Shown piece after piece: positions 32,479-40,086 of a stretch of DNA of 64,000 nucleotides (within the stretch, counting starts at the first letter, position 1; every line of letters starts with the position of its first letter). The notes beneath the pieces were generated by a model. The model was not told the DNA's origin. It saw nothing but the letters and a program-made list of their open reading frames with translations, and searched no databases. The translations under genes and the position numbers were made by a program. The DNA comes from Streptomyces sp. NRRL B-24484 (GTDB taxonomy: Bacteria > Actinomycetota > Actinomycetes > Streptomycetales > Streptomycetaceae). The stretch covers positions 62,001 through 126,000 of the forward strand of contig NZ_JOAI01000008.1 in NCBI RefSeq assembly GCF_000717715.1, given 5' to 3'.

Positions 32479-32902
32479 GAATCCAGATGCGTCGGAGCTG
32501 GTGGAGCCGCTCGCCCGCGTGGTCCGCGGCTACTACGACGACCTGGCGACGGTCGCCGGGCGGCACGGGCTCAGCACCACCCAGGCCCGCGCGCTCATCG
32601 CCCTCGACCACCCGCTCAGCATGAGCGCGCTCGCCGAGCACCTGGTGTGCGACGCCTCCAACGCCACCGGGCTGGTCGCCCGGATGGAGGCCCGCGGACT
32701 GGTGGCCCGGACCCCCTCCTCCGAGGATCGCCGGAGCAAGACCGTGCACGCCACCGCGGACGGGCACCGGCTCGCCCGTACCCTGCGCGCCGAGATGCAC
32801 ACCGTGCACGGCGCGCTCGCCGGCCTCACCCCCACCGAGCGCGGCGCCCTGCTCCCGCTGCTGCACCGGCTCGGCGACCTGCTCGGCCGGCCGCAGGACT
32901 GA
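32477..32902 (+). CDS. MarR family regulator
   Basis: 141 aa from GTG 32477. The start codon overlaps a palindromic operator and there is no ribosome binding site, so the message is probably leaderless. The winged HTH is at residues ~35-95: LSTTQARALIALDHPLSMSALAEHLVCDASNATGLVARMEARGLVARTPSSEDRRSKTVHATADG (described in part), with the DRRSK wing. N- and C-terminal helices form the dimer. MarR proteins respond to phenolics, aldehydes or oxidants. It is divergent from the aldehyde dehydrogenase gene and is almost certainly its repressor. Confidence 0.92.
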   Translation: MNPDASELVEPLARVVRGYYDDLATVAGRHGLSTTQARALIALDHPLSMSALAEHLVCDASNATGLVARMEARGLVARTPSSEDRRSKTVHATADGHRLARTLRAEMHTVHGALAGLTPTERGALLPLLHRLGDLLGRPQD

Positions 32903-33004
32903 AACGGCGCGGACCGACCGGGGCCGGCCCGGGCCGGGGAACGCCCGGGCAGGCCACCGCCGACCGTTCAGCCCGCGGCGCCCGATCGGCCCGCGGTCGC
33001 CCGT

Positions 33005-33502
33005 TCAGTCCGCCGCCTCCAGCTCGGCGCGGAACCGTGCGACGGCGGCCTCCGTCCGCGGCAGCCCGGCCAGCGGCTCGCCGACCACCCGGCCGGCCAG
33101 CTCCACCGCCGACGTCACCACGTCCTCCCGCAGCTCCGCCTCGGCGATCACCCGGCTCGCCGCCAGCTGCACCTGCGCCGCCGTGACGAGCTCCTCCCGC
33201 TCCCGCTGGGCCTCCGCCCGGGCCGCCGCGACCAGGGCCGCGCCCTCCTCGGCCGCCGTCTGCCGGATGCGGGCCGCCTCGTGGCGGGCGGCGTCCAGCT
33301 GCGCGCGGCGCTCCCCGCGGAGCTCCAGGGCCTCGTGGCGGATCCGTTCCGCCACGGCGAGCCGGCCGCCGGTGGCCTCCTCGCGTTCCGCGAGCGTCCG
33401 TTCGATCCGCGGCAGCACGCGCCGGCCGAGCACCAGGAACACGAAGAAGAAGCAGACCAGACCGAGGACGAGTTCGACGGGGTTCGGCGCCAGGGGTCCC
33501 AT
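33005..33502 (-). CDS. Orphan ATP synthase subunit b-like protein
   Basis: 165 aa from ATG 33502. An N-terminal membrane helix (NPVELVLGLVCFFFVFLVLGRRVLPRI, residues ~7-33) is followed by a long charged coiled coil rich in Glu, Arg and Ala, which ends with VVTSAVELAGRVVGEPLAGLPRTEAAVARF, resembling the delta-binding end of F0 subunit b. The layout equals AtpF, but no other atp gene is near; the true atp operon must be elsewhere. It could be a second b subunit for altered ATPase assembly, or a membrane-tethered coiled coil with another role. It lies divergent from a SulP transporter. Confidence 0.72.
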   Translation of the reverse strand: MGPLAPNPVELVLGLVCFFFVFLVLGRRVLPRIERTLAEREEATGGRLAVAERIRHEALELRGERRAQLDAARHEAARIRQTAAEEGAALVAAARAEAQREREELVTAAQVQLAASRVIAEAELREDVVTSAVELAGRVVGEPLAGLPRTEAAVARFRAELEAAD

Positions 33503-33660
33503 GCCCCAGACCTACCCACCCCCCGCACGGGCATGCGACTGACTTCCCGTCAGCGGAGGGCCGCCCCGTGGCCGCCTTGCCGCACGCATCCGGCGCGCGT
33601 GGCCTGACCTGCGTCCGGCCGGTTCCGGGGCATCATGTCCCCAGGCGAAGGGAGAGCCGC

Positions 33661-35400
33661 GTGTCGCAGCAGACCGATGCCTCCGACCGGCCGTGGTGGC
33701 ACCGCGTGGTGCCCGCCGTGCCGGGCCTCGCCGTGCTCCGGCACTACCGGCGCGACTGGATCCGCGGCGACCTGCTGGCCGGCGCCACGGTGGCGGCGTA
33801 CCTGGTGCCCCAGGTCATGGCCTACGCGAGCGTCGCGGGCCTGCCGCCGGTGGCGGGCCTGTGGGCGATCCTCCCGGCGATCCTGATGTACTCCGTCCTC
33901 GGCTCGTCCCGCCTGCTCTCGGTCGGCCCCGAGTCCACGACCGCGCTGATGACCGCGACCGCGATCGCGCCGCTCGCCGCCGGCGACAGCGCGCGGTACG
34001 CCGTGCTGGCGGCCGCCCTCGCCGTGGTCGTCGGCCTGCTCTGCGTGGTGGCGTGGGTGGCGCGGCTCGGCTTCGTCGCCGACCTGCTGTCCCGGCCCGT
34101 CCTGATCGGCTATCTGGCGGGCGTCGCGCTGATCATGATGGTGGACCAGCTGACCAAGCTCACCGGTGTCGAGACCGAGGGCGAGGGCTTCTTCCCCCAG
34201 CTGGCGTCCTTCTTCCGGAACATCTCCGACCTCCACCCGGCGACGGTAGTCCTCGGCGCGTCCGCACTGCTCTTCCTCTTCGTCGCGGGCCGGTTCCGCG
34301 GCGTCCCGGGGCCGCTGCTGGCGCTGGTGCTGGGGACGGCCGCGGTGTCCGTGTTCGGGCTGGAGGACCACGGCATCAAGGTGATCGGCGCGATCCCGCC
34401 CGGACTGCCCACTCCGGCCTTCCCCAGTCTGTCCGACCTGTCCCAGCTGGTGCTGCCCGCGCTCGGCGTGCTGCTGGTCGGCTACACGGACGTGATCCTC
34501 ACGGCCCGCGCCTTCGCCACCCCGGGCGACGGCACCCGGCTGGACGCCAACCAGGAGCTGCTGGCGCTCGGGGCGGCGAACGTCGGCTCCGGCGTGCTGC
34601 ACGGCTTCCCGGTGAGCAGCAGCGCCAGCCGCACCGCACTCGCCCAGTCCGCGGGCGGCCGCACCCAGGCGTACGCGCTCACCGCCGGGCTGGCCGTGGT
34701 GGCGGTGCTGCTGTTCTTCAGCTCGCTGCTCAGCCACACCCCGACGGCCGTCCTCGGCGCCCTGGTCGTCTACGCGGCCGTCCGCATGATCGACGTGTCG
34801 GGCTTCCGCAAGCTGCTGTCCTTCCGCCGCGGGGAGTTCCTGCTGGCGCTCGGCTGCCTGGCGGGTGTCCTCGCCCTCGACATCCTCTACGGCGTGCTGG
34901 TCGCGGTGGGCCTGTCCATCGCCGAGCTGCTGACCCGGGTGGCCCGCCCGCACGACGCCGTCCTCGGCACGGTGCCGGGGCTCGCCGGCATGCACGACGT
35001 CGACGACTACCCGGCCGCCCGCACGGTGCCCGGCCTGGTCGTCTACCGCTACGACTCGCCGCTCTTCTTCGCCAACGCCGAGGACTTCCGCCGGCGTGCC
35101 CTGGCCGCCGTCGACGACCAGCCCGACCCGGTGCGCTGGTTCGTCCTCAACGCCGAGGCCAACGTGGAGGTGGACATCACCGCCCTGGACTCGGTGGACT
35201 CGCTGCGCAGGGAACTCGCCGACCGCGGCATCGTCTTCGCCCTGGCCCGGGTCAAACAGGACCTCCGCGAGGAGCTCGACGCCTACGGCCTCACCGCCTC
35301 CGTCGGCGAGGACCACATCTTCCCCACCCTCCCGACCGCCGTCGCCGCGTACCACTCCTCGGCCGGCACCGCCGAGGAGTGGGGCGGCACCGAGGCGTAG
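33661..35400 (+). CDS. SulP family anion transporter with STAS domain
   Basis: 579 aa from GTG 33661, with AAGGGAGAG upstream. The N-terminal region opens PWWHRVVPAVPGLAVLRHYRRDWIRGDLLAGATVAAYLVPQVMAYASVAGLPPVAGL (in part), the SulP signature. About 12 membrane segments run to residue ~425, with LSVGPESTTALMTATA, VGYTDVILTARAFA and FPVSSSASRTALAQSAGGRTQ as conserved SLC26/SulP loops. The C-terminal ~130 residues are a STAS domain (PGLVVYRYDSPLFFANAEDFRRR, FVLNAEANVEVDITALDSVDSLRRELADRGI). The substrate may be sulfate, bicarbonate or another anion; it cannot be read from the sequence. No carbonic anhydrase gene is attached. Confidence 0.92.
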   Translation: MSQQTDASDRPWWHRVVPAVPGLAVLRHYRRDWIRGDLLAGATVAAYLVPQVMAYASVAGLPPVAGLWAILPAILMYSVLGSSRLLSVGPESTTALMTATAIAPLAAGDSARYAVLAAALAVVVGLLCVVAWVARLGFVADLLSRPVLIGYLAGVALIMMVDQLTKLTGVETEGEGFFPQLASFFRNISDLHPATVVLGASALLFLFVAGRFRGVPGPLLALVLGTAAVSVFGLEDHGIKVIGAIPPGLPTPAFPSLSDLSQLVLPALGVLLVGYTDVILTARAFATPGDGTRLDANQELLALGAANVGSGVLHGFPVSSSASRTALAQSAGGRTQAYALTAGLAVVAVLLFFSSLLSHTPTAVLGALVVYAAVRMIDVSGFRKLLSFRRGEFLLALGCLAGVLALDILYGVLVAVGLSIAELLTRVARPHDAVLGTVPGLAGMHDVDDYPAARTVPGLVVYRYDSPLFFANAEDFRRRALAAVDDQPDPVRWFVLNAEANVEVDITALDSVDSLRRELADRGIVFALARVKQDLREELDAYGLTASVGEDHIFPTLPTAVAAYHSSAGTAEEWGGTEA

Positions 35401-35470
35401 CACCGTGCCCGCCGCGCTACCGCGGCGATACGTCGATCATGAAAGCCTGGGGCGGTGGGAGTGCGCCGAC

Positions 35471-35504
35471 GTGCGGCATCCCGGCGGGTGCCGGGATGCC
35501 GCAC
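35471..35504 (+). terminator. Terminator after the SulP gene
   Basis: A perfect 15-base stem, GTGCGGCATCCCGGC with GCCGGGATGCCGCAC, closes on a GGGT loop, 71 bases beyond the SulP stop. Confidence 0.75.
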
Positions 35505-35616
35505 ATCCGCCCGTCGGCCCGACCGCCCCCGTCCGGCACCTGCCCGGCGGCCGCCCCGGACGCGTCCCGTCCGTGCGTGCGACGAAGCCCCGGGCACGGG
35601 ACGTGACGGAAATGTG

Positions 35617-35646
35617 TTCGGTGGCGGAGGGTGTCGTTGCTATACG
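35617..35646 (+). promoter_or_regulatory. Probable promoter of ALF-repeat gene
   Basis: TTCGGT (35617-35622), an 18-base spacer and TATACG (35641-35646), followed by a leader of about 60 bases to the TTG start at 35710. The AT-rich box stands out in GC-rich surroundings. Confidence 0.4.
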
Positions 35647-35709
35647 ATCACTCGGCCGACCGCTGGGGACTCGCGGTGGGCTCACTCTCTTTCAGATCCC
35701 GGGGGACCG

Positions 35710-36966
35710 TTGAAGATCCGTCGTTCGCTCGCCACCGCCGTCCTGCTCGCCACGGCCGCCGCACCCGTCGCCCTGGGTGCCGCCCCGGCCTTCGCCGACA
35801 CCGCCCCGGCGGGGCAGGGGCAGGCCGATCAGGCCGGGGCGAAGACCGACGAGGAGAACCGCGCAGCGATCGAGAAGCTGCTCGTCTACCCGAACGACTA
35901 CCTGCTCACGGCCCCGAGCACCTACCTGCGCGAGCACGCGGCGGAGGCGCTCGCCGGCACCCCGGAGGACCGGGCGCACTTCCTCGCGGTGGAGGTGGAC
36001 CGGATCCGCCGGGACGACGCACGGATCGCCATCATGCGGATCGTGACCGCCGGCGGCCCGGCCGTGAAGAAGGCCGGCGAGGCCGCGTTCCCGTCGGACG
36101 ACGTCGAGGTGCTCCGCGCCTTCCTCAAGGTCGGCCAGTACACGGCCCGTACCGAGGACGAGCACCGCGCCGAGGTGCAGCGGATCCTCGACGACCCGAG
36201 CAGCGGACCGGGCGTGCGCGAGGCCGCGCAGAAGGCCCTCGCCGGCACCGCCGCGGACGTCGAGCACTTCCTCACGGTGGGGCGGAAGGCCGCCGCGGAG
36301 GACGACGACCGGGTCCTCCTCTCCCAGATCATGTCCGTCGGCGGCCCGGCGGTGCGGAAGGCCGCCGGCGCAGCGCTGGACGGCACCATCGAGGACGTCC
36401 GCGCCTTCCTCAAGGTGGGCCAGTACGTCGCCCGCGCGGAGGACGAGAACCGCGCCCGCGTCCGGCACGTCCTCGACGACGCCGACACCGGCCGGCACGT
36501 CCGGGAGGCGGCCGAGAAGGCGCTCGCCGGCACCGCCGCGGACGTCGAGCACTTCCTGAAGACGGAGCTGGAGCCGCTGCGGGCGAGCGACGACCGGGTC
36601 CGCGTCTCGCAGATCGTCGAGGCCGGGGGGCCGGAGGTCCGGAAGGCCGGCACCGCCGCGCTCAACGGCACCGTCGAGGACGTCCGGGCCTTCCTGAAGG
36701 AGGGTCAGTTCGCGGCCCGCGCCAAGGACAAGGCCGCCGCCGAGGCCGCGCAGAACAACTCCACCACCACCCGGGCGGCCACCACCACCGGCACGACGAC
36801 CGCCTCGGCAGCGCTCACCACCACCACGGACGGTGCGGGCACCAGTGGCTCGCTGGCCTCCACCGGCCCGTCCGCCCCGCTCGGGCAGCTCGCCGCCGTC
36901 GGCGGCGCAGCCGTCGTGCTGGGCGCCGGCGCGGTCATCGCCACGCGTCGCCGCTCGCGGGCCTGA
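35710..36966 (+). CDS. ALF-repeat cell-surface protein with sortase signal
   Basis: 418 aa from TTG 35710, with GGGGGA upstream. A signal peptide covers residues 1-30 (KIRRSLATAVLLATAAAPVALGAAPAFA). The body consists of repeated ~42-residue helical units with Ala-Leu-(Phe) motifs, for example REAAQKALAGTAADVEHFLTVG and RKAAGAALDGTIEDVRAFLKVGQ, typical of the ALF family of Streptomyces secreted proteins. A Thr-rich linker leads to LASTG (residue ~390), a hydrophobic helix and the tail RRRSRA, a sortase class E-type (LAXTG) anchoring signal. It is expected to be covalently attached to the cell wall. No sortase gene is adjacent. The repeat function is unknown. Confidence 0.88.
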   Translation: MKIRRSLATAVLLATAAAPVALGAAPAFADTAPAGQGQADQAGAKTDEENRAAIEKLLVYPNDYLLTAPSTYLREHAAEALAGTPEDRAHFLAVEVDRIRRDDARIAIMRIVTAGGPAVKKAGEAAFPSDDVEVLRAFLKVGQYTARTEDEHRAEVQRILDDPSSGPGVREAAQKALAGTAADVEHFLTVGRKAAAEDDDRVLLSQIMSVGGPAVRKAAGAALDGTIEDVRAFLKVGQYVARAEDENRARVRHVLDDADTGRHVREAAEKALAGTAADVEHFLKTELEPLRASDDRVRVSQIVEAGGPEVRKAGTAALNGTVEDVRAFLKEGQFAARAKDKAAAEAAQNNSTTTRAATTTGTTTASAALTTTTDGAGTSGSLASTGPSAPLGQLAAVGGAAVVLGAGAVIATRRRSRA

Positions 36967-36974
36967 CCCACCCC

Positions 36975-37007
36975 GGCCGGTCGGCGCGCGGGTCGCGCCG
37001 ACCGGCC
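36975..37007. terminator. Bidirectional terminator
   Basis: A perfect 14-base stem, GGCCGGTCGGCGCG with CGCGCCGACCGGCC and a 5-base loop, sits between the convergent ALF-repeat and FUSC-like genes. Confidence 0.75.
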
Positions 37008-37037
37008 CCGGGTGAGGCACTCGGGACGGATCTGCAG

Positions 37038-37994
37038 TCAGGCCGGGTGCGGTGGTGCCTTGGCGGTGCGCTTGGCGAGCAGGCCCGCGAGGAGCATGAC
37101 GAGCACGCCGATCCCGACGCCGCACGCCGTCCACAGCACCCGGTAGCCCCCGGCCGCGTAGTCGGACGGCTGCAGGAGGTCCACCAGGATGAGCACGCCC
37201 GCGGCGATGGCCGCGCAGTAGAACGCGTGGTTCCAGAAGCGGATCGCCGCCCCGTGCATGAACAGGACCAGCGCGACCACTTCGAGTCCGCGGTCGACCG
37301 CGAACAGCCTGAGTCCGTGTTCACCGGTCGGGATCAGCAGGGTCAGCGCCGCCGCGACGGCGCCGATCGCGGCGCCGAGGAGGCGCTGGGCGGCGGTGAG
37401 CGTGGTCTGTTCCAGGCCCGGTTTCATCGCGATCATGGCCGCGATCGGCATCCAGGATCCGTGCGTCAGGTCCCGCCCGCCCGGGAAACCGCCTGGGCCC
37501 AGGTGTGGCTGGTGATGTGTGTGGGCGGCGTGGTGGCAGCCGACCACGAGCGACAGGGCGCCGATGAACCAGATGCTGAGGAGCGTCGCGTTCACGAACC
37601 TCCGCGCCCCGAACGCGGCCATCAGGCCGGCCACCAGGGTGACCGCGAAGGCCGCCGGCGCCAGCCACCCCCAGGCCGCGCCGCCGGGCCCGAACGCCGG
37701 CGCGGTCAGCCCCGCGCCGATCGCCGCGAAGAGCGCGATGTGCCCCGCGCGGCGCCCGTAGCTGCCTCCCGGGTCCTCCGGCATCGCGAACAGGAGGCCG
37801 AACAGTGCGCTGAGCAGGTACTGCTCGTACCCGATCGCCCAGAGGACGATCAGCGGCACCAGCGCGACGTCCGGGAACACCACCGCCCGCGGCCGGTTAA
37901 GCCCCGCGGGTCTGAGCTCGAACACGTGCGACAGCCAGGTCGTGCCCCTTCCACCCTGAACAGTCTGTGCTTCTCGTCCGCTCGTACCGACCAC
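37038..37994 (-). CDS. FUSC-like integral membrane protein
   Basis: 318 aa from GTG 37994, with GAGG upstream; a later GTG at 37925 would also leave the membrane core intact. About nine hydrophobic segments are visible, including DVALVPLIVLWAIGYEQYLLSALFGLLFA, IALFAAIGAGLTAPAF, LIWFIGALSLVVG-like segments and ALTLLIP. A His-rich loop (CHHAAHTHHQPHLG) lies in the middle. The pattern GAAIGAVAAALTLLI and a helical hairpin repeat resemble FUSC/aromatic-acid exporter-type proteins. Assignment is moderate. The His cluster may bind metal. It is transcribed after the K+ channel gene on the same strand, 49 bases downstream of it, so it could be the last gene of that operon. Confidence 0.6.
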   Translation of the reverse strand: MVGTSGREAQTVQGGRGTTWLSHVFELRPAGLNRPRAVVFPDVALVPLIVLWAIGYEQYLLSALFGLLFAMPEDPGGSYGRRAGHIALFAAIGAGLTAPAFGPGGAAWGWLAPAAFAVTLVAGLMAAFGARRFVNATLLSIWFIGALSLVVGCHHAAHTHHQPHLGPGGFPGGRDLTHGSWMPIAAMIAMKPGLEQTTLTAAQRLLGAAIGAVAAALTLLIPTGEHGLRLFAVDRGLEVVALVLFMHGAAIRFWNHAFYCAAIAAGVLILVDLLQPSDYAAGGYRVLWTACGVGIGVLVMLLAGLLAKRTAKAPPHPA

Positions 37995-38042
37995 GGCAGC
38001 CTCGCCGGCCCGAGTCGTCGGTGTGCGGGTCCGCGGCGGCGG

Positions 38043-38624
38043 TCATCGCTCCTCGTCCCCGGCCCCGGGGCTCCGCGGTCCGGCCTTCCGCCGCCGGCCG
38101 CGCTGGACGGCGCCGACGATGACCTTGATGCCCAGGCCGAGGACCACCAGGTCGGCCAGCATCTGGACGGTGACGACCAGCCGCGCGGTGTCGGTCTTGG
38201 CGGTGATGTCGCCGAATCCGACGGTGGAGAAGACGGTCACCGTGAAGTAGATCCCGTCGGAGTGGGACAGGGGCTCGTCGAAGCTGCCGGGGGACAGTGC
38301 GGCCAGCGCGACGTAGGTGGCGGAGAACAGCAGCAGGAAGAACGGGACGCAGATGGACAGCGCCTCGGCGGCCCGCAGTCCCGGGTGCCGGGAGCGGACG
38401 ATCGAGCGGACCTGGACGGCGACCAGCACGATGAACCCCGCCAGTCCGACGAGGAGCATGGTGACGGTGGCCGACGTGGACGAATGGTCCAGCGGCAACC
38501 CGTAGTACAGCGCCACCAGCGCGACGACCGAGCCGACCACGCGGACCAGCGTCCAGGCGATCCTCCGGACCGAGGGCCGGGCTCCGGCCGGGTCCTGGGA
38601 CGGCGCCCCGGTGCCGCCGGTCAT
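38043..38624 (-). CDS. Two-pore-helix potassium channel family protein
   Basis: 193 aa from ATG 38624. Several membrane segments are present: IAWTLVRVVGSVVALVALYYGL, ATVTMLLVGLAGFIVLVAVQV, ALSICVPFFLLLFSATYVAL and a C-terminal helix. The last two flank the pore loop GIYFTVTVFSTVGFGDITAKT, whose TVGFGD is the K+ selectivity filter. The C-terminus is basic (QRGRRRKAGPRS). This is an ion_trans_2-type channel without an RCK domain. The ATG overlaps the stop of the upstream YihY-like gene by four bases (ATGA), implying translational coupling even though that gene is frameshifted. Confidence 0.9.
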   Translation of the reverse strand: MTGGTGAPSQDPAGARPSVRRIAWTLVRVVGSVVALVALYYGLPLDHSSTSATVTMLLVGLAGFIVLVAVQVRSIVRSRHPGLRAAEALSICVPFFLLLFSATYVALAALSPGSFDEPLSHSDGIYFTVTVFSTVGFGDITAKTDTARLVVTVQMLADLVVLGLGIKVIVGAVQRGRRRKAGPRSPGAGDEER

Positions 38625-39549
38625 GACGGCCTCCGCGGCCTGGTGAGCACGGCGCGGAAGGACATGCCCCGGTCGAGCCACATCATCCCGGTGACCGCGC
38701 CCAGAATGATCACCACCCCCATCGCGATGAAGAACGGCATGAGGGCGGACACCACCCCGATCGGCCCGTACTCCCGGTGGTGGCTGGTGACCATGCCGGA
38801 GAAGGCGACGCGAAAGACGACCGGCATGCCGAGCCGGAACGCACCGGTGGCGACCCGGCCGGCACCAGCCTGCGCCGGGCGACCCGGCCGGCCAGCAGGA
38901 ACCACATCGCGAAGCACCAGAAGGCCGTGTACGCGGGGACGTTGACGATCCACCACCGGACCGGCGCACTGTCGTAGAACGCCTTCCCGGCGGTGGTGCC
39001 CAGGGAGACCCAGCCCACGACCACGGCCAGCCGGCCCAGCACCCTCAGCCGGTCCCGCGCGCCACGGGCGGGCACCTCGAACATCTGCTGGTACAGCTTC
39101 TGGACCGAGCCGGCTGCGGCGAGCCCGCCCAGGACGAAGAAGACCCACGACAGACCGGTGACCGCCGAGGAGGTGGCCGCGGAGGAGGCGAACAGGTCAC
39201 CGACGTCGGTGGCGGCCTCCTTGTTCGGACCCAGTCGCAGGGCCGGCGTCGACACCGCCGACCGCCCGGCCGGGGCGGACGTGATGAGCATGAACGGGAA
39301 CGCGCACAGCAGCAGCGTGGCGGCCGGCAGCACGGCCCGGCCGAGGAACTCGAACGCGTCCAGATAGCGGTGCCACAGGTACTCGGCCCACGGCCCCGCG
39401 CACTTCGCCCTCCCCCACTCGCCCGCCCGCCGGACGCGCCGGACGCTCCGCTCAACGGCCTTCCCGCCGGGGCGTCTTCCCCCTGCGCCACGGGCCCGTG
39501 CCTCCCGCCCGTCCCGCGACCTTCCCGGTGTCCTGTCCGTCGCCCGCAT
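38621..39549 (-). pseudogene. YihY/BrkB-like membrane protein, frameshifted
   Basis: From ATG 39549 (GGAGG upstream) one frame reads a basic N-terminus and membrane segments AVLPAATLLLCAFPFMLITSA, VTGLSWVFFVLGGLAAAGSVQKLYQQMFEVP and YTAFWCFAMWFLLAGRVARRRLVPAG. Near 38850-38880 the reading must shift frame to continue GRVATGAFRLGMPVVFRVAF...REYGPIGVVSALMPFFIAMGVVIILGAVTGMMW, the usual YihY/BrkB C-terminal helices, ending at 38621. The 929-base length is not a multiple of three. A repeated CGGGTCGCC lies at the break and could have caused slippage. The 3' end overlaps the K+ channel start, so the operon order is intact. It is either a pseudogene or a sequencing error. Confidence 0.72.
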
Positions 39550-39662
39550 GGCACATCCTCCAGGAGCCGACCACCCGGGTCGGCTGCGGCCCGTCCCACG
39601 GCGGCAACACTCGTACTCCGGGCTGCGGTCCTGTATCCACCGTCGCACGACACCCGGCCCGT

Positions 39663-39726
39663 GTCAGGGCCGGACGGCCCTGACGGACCGGGCCGCCCGG
39701 CCTCGTGTCGGCGGGTGGCCGACACG
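39663..39726. repeat. Two adjacent hairpins
   Basis: GTCAGGGCC-GGAC-GGCCCTGAC (39663-39684) and CGTGTCGG ... CCGACACG (39704-39726) lie between the YihY-like start at 39549 and the tRNA gene. The 296-base gap holds no gene; the hairpins could end the tRNA transcript or stall entry into the membrane-protein operon. Confidence 0.45.
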
Positions 39727-39794
39727 GCACCACGCGTGAACCCCGGACGGCCGGACGGCAGTCCGTACGCCGTTGATGTCGGATGTGGACGTCA

Positions 39795-39826
39795 AAAGCC
39801 CCGGACCGGGAAGGGTCCGGGGCTTT
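39795..39826 (-). terminator. Terminator downstream of tRNA-Val
   Basis: A perfect 13-base stem, AAAGCCCCGGACC with GGTCCGGGGCTTT, ends in a T-run on either strand. It is 19 bases past the tRNA 3' end. Confidence 0.85.
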
Positions 39827-39845
39827 CGCGGTGTTCACTGCCGGT

Positions 39846-39916
39846 GGGCGCAGACGGTTTCGAACCGCCGACATCCGCCTTGTAAGGGCGGCGCTCTACC
39901 GCTGAGCTATGCGCCC
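39846..39916 (-). tRNA. tRNA-Val (anticodon TAC)
   Basis: 71 bases on the minus strand form a full cloverleaf: acceptor GGGCGCA/TGCGCCC, D-arm GCTC...GAGC with AGCGGTA loop, anticodon stem CCGCC/GGCGG with loop CTTACAA, and T-arm GGCGG-TTCGAAA-CCGTC. The anticodon TAC reads GUA valine codons. CCA is not encoded. No integrase gene or duplicated 3' end was seen, so the gene does not appear to mark an integrated element. A strong terminator follows. Confidence 0.95.
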
Positions 39917-40086
39917 GTGCCACCGCACACGGGGATGCCCGGGTGCACGACGGAGGCCTAGCGTACCCGGTCCGGGGGGTTGCCTGCCGCCACCGTCCGG
40001 ATGGCGTCGGACGGCGGGTCCCGGACGGTGGGGGCCATCGGGAAGAATGGGCCTGGATCAGGCGTACGAGCAGCAGGGAGCGCGTG

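Larger units (their letters stand above)
35401..35709 (+). other. Intergenic region between SulP and ALF-repeat genes
   Basis: 309 bases without a credible gene. It holds a very stable hairpin (35471-35504) after the SulP gene and a probable promoter (35617-35646) for the next gene. Nothing else recognisable was seen. Confidence 0.6.

Noticed and set aside
33550..35403. 617-codon minus-strand frame across the SulP gene
   Set aside because: It is His/Arg/Gln-rich nonsense antisense to a transporter with intact signatures.
39846..39916. tRNA-Val as attachment site of an integrated element
   Set aside because: No integrase and no second copy of the tRNA 3' end was found within the window.
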